Shown in pieces: positions 11,039 through 22,953 of a stretch of 64,000 bases of DNA. How positions within the stretch are numbered: the first letter of the stretch is position 1; every line of letters starts with the position of its first letter. Origin of the DNA: Chrysopilus asiliformis (Eukaryota; Arthropoda; Insecta; Diptera; Rhagionidae); the NCBI GenBank assembly GCA_964034945.1, contig OZ035962.1, positions 20,555,530 to 20,619,529 of the forward strand. Direction: 5' to 3'. The notes beneath the pieces were generated by a model, which was not told the DNA's origin, did no database searches, and saw only the letters and a program-made list of their open reading frames with translations. The translations under genes and the position numbers were made by a program.

Positions 11039-13220
11039 TGTAGCGAGCGGAGTTTTGAGAGGTTCAAATGGTGGGTCTGACGACAAAAGGTTTACAATCC
11101 CTGATGACGATTCACCCGTGGATGGTGCCGGTCAGTCTGATGACATACTCAAAGGACTTTGTCCTTGGCAAAAAAAAAATTGCCATCGCCTAGCAACTGA
11201 TCGGGCTGATCGACATTATCTTTGAATTCAATAACCAACAATGCGCACTGATACCAAATTACTTTTGAAACAATTCAAATTAATAGTTTGTTTAAAAATT
11301 ACTGTTGGTCATTGAACGGAATCGTCAAAAGGAAGCGAGTCGATAGTGAGTCGATCGGGAGTTGCTGTTGAATTTTGTAGCATTGCGGTTCGAATTTTTT
11401 TTTATCGTCTCCCGAGGATGTCATTTTAAGTTGGATTAATTTTGGAAAAACTAATTTTAATTTTCGGTGTAGAGGATTTTCACAATTATAATTTACGCCA
11501 ATAGACTAAATTAGTAATAGTTAAAGGAAAGATTTCTGGTTCTACGATGTTCCTGGTTATTAAATAAATATAATGAATTGAATCAGCTAAACCTAAAATC
11601 ATAAATTACTAATAACAATAATAAAAAGTTAAAACATCATAAAAGTAAAGTTAACTAAACTACGAAACAGAAAACGAATATAAATTAACATGCAGTTTTT
11701 TTTAAACAAAAAGTGTGAAAAGTTAAAAAACCATAAAATTTAAAGTTAGATATCACAGTTAGCGGTTATCACAGCCTAAAGAGTGGTATGCAGGTTTTTT
11801 TTTCATTTTGTTACGCATACAATCACCAAAAATATCGACGCCAGTTTCCAGTGAACGCGCTAGAAATTCATCCCTCATAGCGCCACGTTTTATCGTCGAT
11901 TTTGTAAGTACGTCCACTTAACTAACAAAAGCATGCAACATTGAGACAAAAACTACACAACATTAAAACAAAGTCTGCGCAACATTGAAGGATGTCCTTA
12001 ATTATCAATCATTATCAAGCTTTGAGGCTCAACGTGCAGACCGTCGACATTTTACCAGCGTCCATTATTTTTCTTTATCATATTCGTTACTTCGTCCTTG
12101 CGATTAGAAGTCGAAATTTTAAAAACATATCAACAGCAGCATAAATTTCTGCATCCAACAATTCTCACGGAGTCTTGAAATTTACAACATTCAACATCAA
12201 TTTCTACATTTACATTCCCAACAGTCAACATAAAAATTTCCACATAAATACTAAAACAATCGGACTTTCAACCTACCATAAAACGTCGATTTAAATATTA
12301 TGGACAATTTGAATAAATAATTAAAAATAATTGCAAAAAAAATTGAATTTACTAACACTATTATTTAAGAATATGAATCATAAAATGTCACAGATTTTTT
12401 TTTGTTTTTGAATTTTAAAAAAAGAAATATCACAGAATTTATATTATCACAGGGTTTATCGCAGTCTAGGGTAGGATTAGGAATAATTATTTGTTCGAAT
12501 AAACAAAGAATTAATTTTGTTAAAACAAATTCTTTCCTTTTTCTATATTTTTTTTTCTTTTATCATTTTATTTTTATTTTTGGCTCCTCTTGCGTTGGAG
12601 ATTTCAGAAAAAGATTTCGAGCAGCAGTGAATTTTGTTTTTTTTTGTCGGTTGATGATCAATTTTTAGCCTAGGTTGGATGGAACCGTCTGAAATGAAGT
12701 ATTGAGTCTTTTTTGGTAAGAGAGCGAGAGTGATTCGGCGAAGGGTAAGACGTAGTGCGGAGTGATGTCAACGAATTGATAATGTAAGCGTTTGATCACT
12801 GAGTTTCTTTTTTTTTGGAAGTCAATTTAGGGGTCCAGTTGGTAGAGGAGAGCCAACAAGGCCAAGGTTCGGGTTCACCCTTCTGGTGTCCTGAAGTGGG
12901 GTGGGAAAAATCCTCCTGTCGACCTTAAACTTTCATTCAAGCCCTTTTTGTTATTTTTTTTTTCACTTCTCATTAACCCTTCCCGCAGCTACCTCGGACA
13001 ATGAGAGGCGTAGAAACCTCTCCTCCCCAGTTGTCCTGCTGCCCCCTTTCGGCATACCACCTTATGTGTGGAGCGCTACATAGGGAAAGACAAAACCCAC
13101 GACCCAAGCCACCGAAGCTAGCCCCGGTATGCCCGTCTTCTCCCTCAGCGCCCGCACTGCACAAGGGGCAAATCTCGTTTTTGGCTGACTTGACCGCAGC
13201 TCCTTGTGCCGTGTCTTACA
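11039..13220 (+). repeat. 3' LTR, 2,182 bp
   Basis: Direct repeat of 1850-4031 with matching length and ends (TGTA...TACA). Beyond it, the interrupted Helitron resumes after the AACT duplication. Confidence 0.95.
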
Positions 13221-13336
13221 AACTACTACAGACACTCATGCCAAATTTAAAGTCAATCGGTTCAGCCGTTTTTGCGTGAAAGAGGAACAGACAGACAGAC
13301 AGACAGACACCAACTCATTTTTATATATTAGTATGA

Positions 13337-15047
13337 TTTTCAATACTTCGCATGTGTTAAATTCTAATACAAAATTGTACTAAAATTTCTTCAATATAAT
13401 TTTTGAATTGAAAGGTACTGCAGGATTTTTTATCTGTAGCAAATGATTTTGGGTGAAAATTTTGTCAAAAATCAATCAATCAAAAAATCAAAAATATAGC
13501 CTAGGAATCAAAAATATAGGCTAGGAATTGTAAAATAAGACACAAATCCTCACTGTTCATTAATCACTTAAATATTTAGTCGAATGTCCACATTATAATA
13601 CCACGAAGTTTTTATTAATTCAAAATATTTCGATATTAAACATTTCGAACCAATTAAAATGTATGTTTTTGATATTGAAAGATTCATTATTTTCTGATTT
13701 CTCATTTCATTGTTATTTCAAAACCACACTGAGGGTGTCTGTGAAATTTTAGAGTGTTGGGTGTTTTTTATTTGTATAGAAAATACTTTAAGAATTGATT
13801 GGACTTTAATTTGTTAAAAGGAATTTCTTTTCTCCCTCAAAGATCCCCTATCGTTTTTGTTGAATAGATGTTGTTTTTTTTTTGTATTTCATTTTACACA
13901 AAAGCATTGTCAAGGTTGGCCTAGCCTTTCGATAAATAATTTTAGGTTTGAGACAAATTTTCGCCTTATCGTGTAACGTTTAAATATTTCCCATGACCCA
14001 ACAACAAGTGATTGAAATTCTTGGTTTGCGGTTTGAAAGGCACATTTTCTTGTCATACTGTCCATTTCTTTTCAGAGGGGAGGCAAACAAGTCTGAGCGA
14101 AATAGAGAGCGTGGGTGGATGTTTTTTTAAAAAGCGAAGTTACATTGAAAATTATAAGTATCTCGATAATGTTAGGAATTTTCTGCCAGAATGCTGAAAA
14201 GAACGAATCACAAACCCAGGGGAAAAGTTTGATATCGCTGGTGCTGGGAAAAATCCAAAAAGGCCCTATATTAACTTTGGACCAGGGTTGTCATTCTGAA
14301 TGATTTTTTTTAATTTGAAATCTGGAATATTAAAGGTGAGAATTTGCTAAAAGTATTTTTTTCTTCCTTTTTCCATGATTTTAATTCTCCCTACAATTCT
14401 TTAAAGCTTTTTGATATCGCCCAACATTTATAGGGGGAATCGCGATTTAAAAAAATAGTAAATTAGACAAATAACTGATAATAATAACAAAGTTATATGA
14501 AGCATAGGTTATTCACGGAGGAAACTACAAATTTGAACTTTGATTTTGTTTGAATTTCAACCGTAGACTATCGGGGTGGTCCCGAAGGGAGGCATATACA
14601 ATTTTGGCGACTTCACGCAGTATGTAGATTTCAAATATAAATATGATTTTAATGAGAAAACACCGGTAGTGTAAAGGCTCATAATCATCATCCTCGGCGC
14701 TACAGCTCTTGAAGAGCCGGGGCCATTAATATTCTAGATAATCCCGAATCGCCATCTCCCATTGCCGCCACCACCCCAAAAATACAAAAGCGTCTCAAAA
14801 TGCATATTGCGTGCTCCGGAGTCCAAACAAATACATTTTAGAGGATTTTTTTTTTGTTTTCAGTGCCGTAGGCATATTTTGTAATAGGTGAGGGCACAAA
14901 AATACTTTTTGGAAAGAACTTTTCGAGAGACACCTTTTGGCGTTTACAGTTTTAAAATCGGTCAGAAAACAAAAATCTATTATTAAATGTTTGTTGGTTT
15001 TACGAAAAAAAAAAAATGGGTGGCTCCCGGCTCCCCCCTATGACCGT
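13337..15047. other. Gene-free interval with a short SINE tail fragment
   Basis: No gene was supported. Positions 14680-14725 match the tail of the tRNA-derived SINE at 37149-37468 ('atcatcatcctcggc' followed by a 'gaagagcc' hairpin). The ORFs at 14012-14303 are short and featureless. Confidence 0.5.
14680..14725 (-). repeat. SINE 3'-end fragment
   Basis: Nearly the same as 37149-37190: an 'atcatcatcctcgg' tail plus the inverted pair CTCTT/AAGAG. The tRNA-related head is absent, so this is a truncated copy in minus orientation. Confidence 0.55.
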
Positions 15048-15617
15048 GCGACTAGTTTTTTTGTTTTGGAATCCATTTGACCCCATAAAGCTAGGAATAA
15101 AATATTAAGGTCCTAGCGAACCGCGCCCATATAGTAAAATTTAGCCAAAAGCTGCCATTTTGGTTACTGCCGGTTAACCGATTTGCACCAAGAGTTGATA
15201 TAATCACCCCATTCCAGGACCAAACATGATTGTCAGATTTTATGGCTCTGGCTCCAGTAGTTTCGGAGAAATCTTGTACACAGACTGACAGATTGGCAGA
15301 CGGCAGACTGACAGACTGACAGACTGACAGACTGACATACTGACATACTGACATACTGACATACTGACATACTGACATACTGACATACTGACATACTGAC
15401 ATACTGACATACTGACATACTGACACACTGACATACTGACATACTGACAGACCAACAGACAGACTGACAGACTAACAGGCTAACAGACAGAAAGAAATTT
15501 TCGTTACAATGCTCCAATAGACTCAGAAGTGCTCGGAAAATACTTTTTGGACAAAATTAAGACATCGGAATTTTTCATGAATACAATATTTTATCATACT
15601 TCGTATAAGAAAGTAAA
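15048..15617. repeat. Family E repeat, copy 1, with octamer tandem array
   Basis: A non-coding repeat whose two flanks recur elsewhere: 'gagaaatcttgtacacagact' before the array and 'gctccaat.gactcag' plus 'cttcgtataag' after it also occur at 17170-17515. The left half ('attccaggacc', 'accgatttgca') matches 33515-33895 in inverted orientation. The repeated MSVCQYVS-type ORFs on the minus strand are products of the array, not proteins. Confidence 0.6.
15299..15470. repeat. (ACTGACAT)n / (ACTGACAG)n tandem array
   Basis: About 15 copies of the 8-bp unit ACTGACAT (15331-15450) follow about three ACTGACAG units. This is a microsatellite-like expansion in the GACA-rich part of family E; copy 2 has only a few degenerate units. 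Confidence 0.85.
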
Positions 15618-17169
15618 AGGGATTTTCCATTATTTTTTGAAGGATTTAATACAGGAAAAATGCATAGTAAACTTTTAGAATAAGTTTTCAAATAAAAGGA
15701 GTAGTTCTAAGAGGCCTGGATACCCTGATCTAAATAAACTCACGAGGGACAGAATCTACAAGTGAATCGGCTTTTAAACCTGCTCCTTCCCAACATGTGA
15801 CAGAACGTTGATCCCTGGTGTCGAGAACTTTATGGAAGCAAGAGCTATAGAACTGATGTTATACCGAGGAAACTCATTGAAAATTCGCATCGCATGATGG
15901 CAGAATATCAACAGAGAAGTGAACATTCACTTTACATATCTCTATATTGCTATGCTAAGGGCGTGAATTGAGCAAAGATCCGACATTTTTTAATTGTAAG
16001 CGGAAAACATGACGTGTCAGCATATGTAGGTTCCAAATATGTTAAACACATGTAAATTTTGAAAAATATCATTCATATATGATTAAAGACTGTGTAGCAT
16101 AATTTTGGCTATGCATTTGGCAGATTAAGCAGGCACCCGCTTTCACTTCAATTCATAATTTAGGGCATACCGTATTACAACTATATGGAAGGGAAAAATA
16201 CATGTATCACAGTTTCTCCAATCACACAAATATATTTGCTGACTTGCATGAATTTCACCAGAGTCACCATTTGAAGACAATCCAGCAATTAACATACTGT
16301 ACAACATGCATGTGCAATAAATGCCTTTATATATGTACATGTATGCTCAAATAGAATCACCCTTTGATTACTGTTTAAAATGCGAAAGTTAGACTGAATT
16401 CCGCGTCGTTCCGTCGACTGTTATGTCTGTGTAGCAGTTACATAATTAATAATTCCAAAAACATGTGTATTACTATGCTGCAACAAAGCAAGCAATCAAA
16501 ATTGTCTCATTATAAATTTTTGATTAAAGAATTGAGGTTAATGTGATTTTGTTGACTCTGGTAAAATGTTTCCGTCAATTTCGATTAGATCACGTTCTTT
16601 GAAATTGATTCATCGATTGCCAAACAATTTGATAGATAAAAACTGACATTGTTTGTTTGTGGGTTTAGATAAATTTTCTGGAGTTCAATGGAGTGAAGAC
16701 TTGTTAGAAAGAAAATATTGATAGACATCAAAAAATTATTAGAGAATCATTTGGTATAACGATGACTATATAGCTACATAACCACGAGGGCCTGGAGGAA
16801 TTCGAGGGTGGGGGGTCAAAAGTTTTCAAAATCCAGCACAACTGCCCCTTATTCTTACGTGCGGACACCCATGCAAGTGACGGTTAAATATAACAAAGGC
16901 TGAATAGTATGGTAACAATATTGCCTGTATTTGGAAGCCAAACTATAGGAAAGTTTGTCATTCAAGATTTATGGGGTTTGATAAAGTATGCATCTGGAAA
17001 ATAGCGTGAAACTGAAAAACTTTGCGTATGAAAATAGACAATTTTTTTGATGTAAAGAAATTTCTATTCAGTTTGAAACTTGCTACCAACCTTAAAAGGA
17101 ATGAAAACTCGGAAGTTTTGGTTATTAAATGATACTGGATCGGAAAACAATTAATGGTCAAGCTAAATT
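15618..17169. other. Gene-free interval
   Basis: AT-rich sequence with only short ORFs. No family, RNA gene or paired terminal repeat was recognised. Confidence 0.5.
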
Positions 17170-17515
17170 TCAGCTAAATTTTCATTCAGCTCAACTTTTG
17201 TCTGCTTGTAATATAGAATTTTCCATTTTCTATGTTCGGATTTTAAAATTTAATAATAAATATCTGATGTGAACAGCACATGACTGTGACATTTCATTGC
17301 TCTAGTTCTAACTATTAGTTGTTGAGAAATCTTGTACACAGACTAACAGCCTAACAGACCAACAAACTGACAGACAGAAAGACAGAAAGACATTTTTGTA
17401 ATAGTGCTCCAATCGACTCAGGACAACGCGCGAAATGTTTTTTAGGCAAAATTAAGACGTCCAAATTTTTCATGAATTCAATACCTACTTTATTACACTT
17501 CGTATAAGTAAAATC
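17170..17515. repeat. Family E repeat, copy 2 (partial)
   Basis: Shares 'gagaaatcttgtacacagact', a degenerate GACA run and the right flank ('gctccaatcgactcagga', 'aattaagacgtcc', 'cttcgtataag') with 15048-15617. The left half has diverged or been lost. Confidence 0.55.
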
Positions 17516-18452
17516 AAACGTATTGCATTTACACAGTTTTTTTTGCTAATGTCAAATATAAACAAAGTTCCTTCCCTTTTCCAATACAAATTAAAGGGGT
17601 TTTTGAGATTCATTCTTTGTTTTGCAATTCAGAAAACGGTTTGTAATTCAGAAAATAGTTTTCAGTTCAGGAAATGGTTAAAAGCATGATTTCACATAAC
17701 TTTCCCAGAGATCAAAATCTAATTGGAGCCAATTTTCATAAATCCAAACTTCACGTTCCCTAGTTTCTGTTGGAGTTTCTGGTTTAAAAATTTTAACTAA
17801 AATATTTTTTACCGTGTACAAGATGTTTCGGACATTCTTCTGTGCCATGGTCGCTTGCAGACTATAATAAAAATTACCTTTTATTAAAATGTATTAAAAA
17901 GCAAAAAAAAAATACTTTGTTGACAATTCTTTTATCTGTATTTTTTTCATTTTTCAATTTTTTATCTTGTTTTTATTTCTTTTCTGATCAGTGGACTAGG
18001 GACCCGAAAACTAGGGACTAGGAAGGTGATAACCCCATTTGAGCCCTCTAGAGGTCATAGTTACGATGCTCATACCAATAAATGCATTTCAGACATAATC
18101 GAAAATGCGCCGCAGGCGAAATTTTTTCTGAGTTCTTTGAAGAACACGTACTGAGTTACAAGTTTCGTCATTTACGTGCCCATCTATATCAAAACCTGCA
18201 TTTTGTGTCCAACTTTTTGTTTTCCAAAAAAAAAACTGATTTTCCAAAACAAGCTTGGCAATTTTGAAATCCATCAGACGGAAAATTTGCTCCAATTTTT
18301 GTTTGTGATTATCTATGCGAAAAATATGAAGAATCCAATCTCTTCAAAATTCTATAAAAATCGCGCCAGTTACTTCATAATCAATAATTTCGTAATGAGA
18401 TGCGCCGCAGGAGTAAATCCATGTTTTGTCTGTCTTTACGTCTTGGTTTTAT
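17516..18452. other. Gene-free interval
   Basis: No gene could be supported. The phrase 'gcgccgcagg' occurs at about 18108 and 18402, of unknown meaning. The ORFs are overlapping and short. Confidence 0.45.
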
Positions 18453-18938
18453 CATAGTTTAGAGATATATAGTTAGGAAACGCGTAAGAAATTTTTTCCT
18501 GAAGAAGAGTACTTTATCGTCTGTTTCATTTGCTTTGTAAAGACACTAATTGCTTTTGTGTGAGAAATGCAAAACTCTCGGGATATTTCGTATTGTCGGC
18601 AGAACATTCCGCAACAAGACATTTAAAATGTTCCTTGCCAGGCATTTTTTCTGTTTAAGCAACGTAACAAGTATAATAAAAGTGTTTTTTTTTTGCTAAA
18701 AAATCCTATCGCCATTGACTGTTGAAGAAATTGTGAAAGGCCGCAGGCGGCCCTTGTGTATGTGTTGGTCCAATATTTTGGTTTGTTCTGTGCGAGTATT
18801 ACAAAATGATTTTTTTCAACAAGTCCATTTGAGCTAAATTATAAAAAGAGAGAAATGATGCTGTCGACTACTTCTTTCTACAGGCGGCAAACGGAAAACC
18901 ACGTTTGTGTCTTATCTATAGTAAGTCTCTAATCTATG
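18453..18938 (-). mobile_element. P-like MITE (THAP relic), copy 1
   Basis: 486 bp bounded by CATAG...CTATG ends with imperfect terminal inverted repeats (outer part CATAGATTAGAGAG in copy 2), flanked by a perfect 7-bp target duplication GTTTTAT (18446-18452, 18939-18945). A second copy in opposite orientation is at 32240-32712. Both retain the start of a THAP-type zinc finger, the DNA-binding domain at the N-terminus of P-superfamily transposases. THAP plus a 7-bp duplication suggests a non-autonomous P-superfamily element. Confidence 0.75.
18526..18621 (-). pseudogene. THAP zinc-finger N-terminal relic
   Basis: The minus strand reads C-LVAE-C followed by SADNTKYPESFAFL, then a stop after SLQSK (TGA at 18526-18528). 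The C-x4-C pair and the following N-x-K-P-like turn match the first half of a THAP domain; the downstream C-x2-H pair is missing. It aligns residue by residue with the plus-strand reading at 32509-32637, including the stop position. It cannot make a functional domain. Confidence 0.6.
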
Positions 18939-19321
18939 GTTTTATGCAGTGAACTTTTAGATAGCTATTAAGGGTCTCCCTTAAAAAGAGAACGGTGGGA
19001 ACTTCAGGGTACACTGACAAACATCAAATACACATTCATTTTCTGCACAGAAATTTCATTTTAGTTATACTTTATTTACTTTGACTTATTTCGCGTTTAA
19101 GTAATCAGTGATTACTTCTTCAAGGTGATTTCCGAAAAAGCGATCATTCTAGGGAATTAAAAAAAATAACAGTGCCACGGATATTACGATTATTGAGCTA
19201 ATTAGATGAAAACAAGGTGATAAAACTTAATCAGCTCTGAAGCACCCTCTAAACCGGGGCAAAAGTCATGTAGAAATTAATTAAAATTTTATCTATCGAA
19301 AATTAGGTTCAGAAAAGAATT

Positions 19322-19359
19322 TATAAATCTTGATGAAGTCTTAAAATTTTTCTTTAGTT
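19322..19359 (+). promoter_or_regulatory. Possible core promoter of the CBM14 gene
   Basis: A TATAAAT at 19322-19328 lies about 32 bp upstream of TTTAGTTG (initiator-like TTAGTT at about 19354) and 78 bp upstream of the ATG. The spacing fits a TATA/initiator pair, but no transcript data support it. Confidence 0.3.
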
Positions 19360-19399
19360 GTTGCTCAGCTGCTGAAGTGCATTGGATAAACCACTAGCT

Positions 19400-20873
19400 A
19401 TGGATTTAATCGAGATTTTAGTTTGTTTGGTAAATAATTTATTTGATAAAGTGAAATATTTGTTCTATTGAAGTATTTTACTAGTCTCCCTATTGTTATT
19501 TAATTTGTCGATTTGTTACTGTTATCCGCAATTTTTATACCCCACATGGATATAAATGAATAAATTTCATGTTTTTATCAATATTTCGCATGTTTTTATC
19601 AATATTTGGTGTAAAATATCAAAACAACATAAGATTTTTTTGTCAAATTCACACCAAAAATTTATCAAATTTTTACATTTGATATTAAACGTCGATAAAA
19701 AATGCGATTTGATACAAATTTGGATAAAAGATAAACATTTTTTTTATATAAATCCTGATTTTTTTTTTTACCGTGTATATGGTAAAACCATAAATAGGGT
19801 ATAATAGGTTTGCAACTCATAGAATTAATCGTCGGACAAAAAAGTGAATTTCACCGGTTTTGTTTTTTGCATGTCTGTCTGTCTCTCTATCTGCCTGTTT
19901 TGTCTGTTTGGCTGTTTATCTCTTGTCTGTTTTGTCTGTTTCTCTGTTTGTATGTCTGTCTGTTTGTCTGTTTTGCCTGGTAATCGCAGTTTTCATTATT
20001 AAGTTAATATTTCTAACAATTTCTTAATTCTAATTTGAAATACTTTAGATAATTGTTAGCCTCTCCTCTGCCGATAATGTTAAACCCATAACTCCAGATC
20101 ACAAAACAACAGCAGATACTGCACCAGATTCTGCGATAACTTTTTGTGGGAAACAACAAGCTCCGGGATTTTTTTGTGCGGATTGTCACACCCTAGTTCG
20201 ATGCTACCGGCAAGAAGGAAATTGGACCGGTTCTATGGTGAAAAACTGCACCGAAGATAAATCGACCACTATATACTGTGATGTTAAAAGTAGAACTTGT
20301 TCAAATATTCAGACAGAGTCCTGCGGTGAGAAAACCGAAGATTTTATTTGTGGAACCGATGGCATTTATCCAGATCCTTCGGACTGTGGGAAATTCCGAG
20401 CATGCAGCAACAGCAACCCATCCCCATGTCGAGCTTCTTGCGGAAAAAATCAGGTATTTTCATTGGAAATCCGGGGATGTGTTGCGAAAAAGGCGACAAC
20501 GAAATGTAAGTTACCGAGCATTGATTGCAATTCAGGTGATGGTGCTGGTACGTGGCCAGACCATAGAGACATCTACTATATTTGCTTACCAAAAACGGAC
20601 CAAGAAGGACACAAACTGTTCTTGCCATATTGGTATCAGTGTGAGAATGGCACAGTTTTCGATGTGAAACAGCAATTGTGTGTTCAGGGAAATAATAGTG
20701 ATACCTCGGGGACCAATACTGACCCCAACACGAAGTGCACAAGGGGTGATATTATCCCAAATACGTTTGATAAACAAATTTATTATGTTTGTGATCGGAC
20801 TGGTCAGTTGATTGAGCATAAATGTCCAATTGGTACAATGTTCGATGTTAGAATAAAATCGTGCAATTTGTAA
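19400..20873 (+). CDS. Secreted chitin-binding (peritrophin-A/CBM14) protein, two exons
   Basis: Proposed spliced gene: exon 1 19400-19429 (10 codons, donor TTG|GTAAAT), intron 19430-20048, exon 2 20049-20873 (acceptor TACTTTAG|AT). Both junctions are phase 0. The 284-residue product has signal peptide MDLIEILVCLIIVSLSSA, split by the intron. Four cysteine-rich modules follow: ~C43-C102 (divergent), C111-C154 (clear CBM14 with GIYPDPSDC), ~C169-C221 (WPDHRDIYYIC...FDVKQQLC) and C240-C282 (YYVC...MFDVRIKSC). CBM14 modules bind chitin in cuticle or the gut peritrophic matrix. The gene at 35174-36124 is a paralogue with the same intron position. The ATG at 20235 is internal to exon 2; a start there would drop the signal peptide and the first module. 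Confidence 0.82.
19777..19980. repeat. Degenerate mini-me-like repeat in the CBM14 intron
   Basis: Contains 'tatggtaaaacca...agggtata', an old form of the family A start, followed by a long GTCT-rich run (19870-19975). It lies in intron 1 of the gene at 19400-20873 and explains much of that intron's length. Confidence 0.5.
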
Positions 20874-20888
20874 GAAATTTCACAAATG

Positions 20889-20894
20889 AATAAA
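20889..20894 (+). terminator. Polyadenylation signal AATAAA of the CBM14 gene
   Basis: Canonical AATAAA 16 nt after the TAA stop at 20871-20873. Another AATAAA lies near 20955. The short 3' UTR agrees with the paralogue, whose signal is 68 nt after its stop. Confidence 0.6.
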
Positions 20895-21284
20895 GTTTTA
20901 TTGGGCCGCCTAGAATTTTTTTTCTGATGAGTTTTTAAATTTTTTTTTTTTCGAATAAAATCCTCATGAAACATGAAGGATACTTGAAACCTTTTTTATT
21001 TGAATAACTTTTGGGTTTCATCAAAGAAATTCAACATTCTTATGGTTTATCACGAAGAGGAGTTTTATTTTTCAATATGAAGTAGAATAACAAAGTGTTT
21101 CTATTGCAAAAACGAAGGATAAAATGATAAAACAAAAAATTGAAATATATTTTTTTTATTGAGTTTTTACGCAAATTCGAAATTTTTGAGTATTGTTTTG
21201 ACGTATACGCCATTCACTGCAGCTGAGATATACTCGTTTAAAGTTTGAATGTAATTTTCTCGTATACTAGTTTTGTTAAACGAC

Positions 21285-21569
21285 TTAGGCGCCGTTTACA
21301 TCTGACACTTTATTCCGCCAATTTTTTTCTTCGACACTGATTTCATGTTGCACGACTGTTTACACTGCGACACAAAATTCTGAAATTTATTCCTGAAAGA
21401 CGCCCAAACTCGAATTTTTCACACAAAACCACTGGAATAAATTCAAATTTGACAACTTTTGGTAAGAGAGTTTGTTCTGCAATAGATGAATAAAATTCGC
21501 CGAATAAATTCTGAATAAAATTCGCTGTGAAATTCAAGAAAAAATCGCATGTGTGAACGGGGCAAGTGG
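21285..21569. mobile_element. MITE F, copy 1
   Basis: The left end reads TTAGGCGCCGTTTACA and the right end is a weaker inverted match (tgtgaacggggcaag). The inside matches 38325-38498 over a long stretch ('ctgacactttattc', 'ttcttcgacact', 'gaaagacgccc'). Non-coding; target duplication not resolved. Confidence 0.5.
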
Positions 21570-22953
21570 GGACTAAGGGGGGTAAGGCAGAAATTTAAGT
21601 CTCGGCCAATGTAAGGACCACGGAAGGCCCTGTAAGGATAACGTGATGATCCTTTTGCTCAAATTTTCCGGAAAAAAAAATCTCATTTTCGGGCCGATGA
21701 ATCCGATTCGGATGTTAAGAGGTCTGCAAGGATATCGAAAGGTCTTGTAAGCATAACGTGATTTTTGATTTGAGTCTACTAATTAAATACAAACTGACAA
21801 AAAATGACAAAAAAATATTAAAAAAAAAAACAAAACAAAACTTTGTTTATATATAATTTTTTGGGTGCTGTGTACCAGAAATAAAAGCCAGATAAAAGCA
21901 TAAAAAGTAAAATAAAAAAAATACTATTACACAGCGCCTTAAAAAATATTTTTTCCTTTTTAGTACATTTAAAAAAAAAGCTTTTTAAAAAAACGTTTTT
22001 TAATGTTTTTTTTTTAAAATTAGACCTCAATTTATATTGTACAGTACAATTTATTTATTTTCCATCTCTTGAGGTATAGTAAATTTGCGTGGTGACCACA
22101 TTAAATTTTTTTTGCATAACTTTGTCGGTTCAATCTGTCCCTAAAATCTATACGCGTGTCCACTTTTGGGGGTTGTCTCTCATATCCATCTGGCGATAAA
22201 TCGACAAAACAGTTTTTTGCTCGGCTGAAAGGGCCCAATTGGGTATTGCTAAAAATAAGTCAAGCAAAAACGAATTAAGTAGGACAGAAAGAAACCAATA
22301 CAAGTAGGTACGAAATTCCCTTTGTGCTCACGATTTATTTAGAATTAATTTCGATTTCCATTTTGCCGATGTATACATGTCTTAGATGCGTCTTTAGTCT
22401 CATCTACAATAAAATGACTTCAAAGGCTAGGTTCAGTGATATTCCATCAAAGGGAAGCATGTACGCGAGGACAATAGCTTTATAATATAACCAAACAAGG
22501 GGGCAATACGAAGGATAAGGGGAACCAGATTTGATTAACTGTTGCTTTGTTTTAGATTAAATCAATTAAATTGGAAAATAGGAACTTAGCTGATGAAATT
22601 TCCTAAAGAAACGAGTTTAATCTGTTTTGTTTGAAAATTCGGAAATACAATTTTTCTTTGAGATCATCGTTTCCTTTCTAGATTTACAAAATTGATTTAC
22701 AGATGGGTGAGATACTTCCTGAAACAAAGTATGTTGCTTCCCAAATCACAACGGCAAACAAAGATTTTATCACCGTCGAAGGTTCTGTTTGAAATGTATT
22801 AAAAATATCCGATGTAACTGTAGCAACTGGGTTGATTTTTACACACGAAAATATTTTAACGTATCGAACAGTTGATTTAAGGTTTACATATCTGTGTTAA
22901 TAAGCTAATGTAGCTTGAGTCGATTACTTTGGCTTAGCCTGAAAATTGACTTA
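21570..22953. other. Gene-free interval with Helitron-like scraps
   Basis: Positions ~21620-21770 share 'ggaaggccctgtaaggataac', ccggaaaaa and 'gaatccgat' with the Helitron interior at 26922-27200, so this is probably an old related fragment. The rest is AT-rich with no supported gene. Confidence 0.45.

Larger units (their letters stand above)
1850..13220 (+). mobile_element. Full-length Ty3/gypsy LTR retrotransposon (11.4 kb)
   Basis: The element runs LTR (1850-4031), primer-binding site, leader, gag, pol, non-coding 3' segment, LTR (11039-13220). It starts TGTA and ends TACA and is flanked by the 4-bp target duplication AACT (1846-1849 and 13221-13224). The related repeat at about 49160-49185 shows the empty target. 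Pol order is protease, reverse transcriptase, RNase H, integrase, as in Ty3/gypsy (Metaviridae). There is no env ORF. The LTRs are unusually long for the group; Ulysses/Osvaldo-type insect elements are a possible comparison, but clade placement is an inference that needs an RT tree. Gag and pol are open, so the copy may be competent, apart from the missing obvious polypurine tract. Confidence 0.95.
1630..13336 (-). mobile_element. Non-autonomous Helitron, split by the LTR retrotransposon
   Basis: Read on the minus strand, the element starts with TC (TCATACTAATATATAAA, plus-strand end 13336) and ends with CTAG at 1630. The flanking bases are A (5') and T (3'), the Helitron target dinucleotide. 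A short stem-loop (CTCG...CGGG; CCCG...CGGG in the second copy) sits about 10 nt before CTAG, as expected for a Helitron 3' end. Without the 11.4-kb retrotransposon and its duplicated 4 bp it is only about 332 bp, with a short GTCT microsatellite, so it encodes no Rep/helicase. A second, 5'-truncated copy lies at 48957-49237. Confidence 0.7.

Noticed and set aside
15295..15480. CRISPR array
   Set aside because: The short-period GACA and GTCY arrays here and in family A lack unique spacers and lie in eukaryotic repeats.
15091..15517. Minus-strand ORFs with SVCQYVSM repeats
   Set aside because: They are direct translations of the 8-bp tandem array, open in several frames at once.
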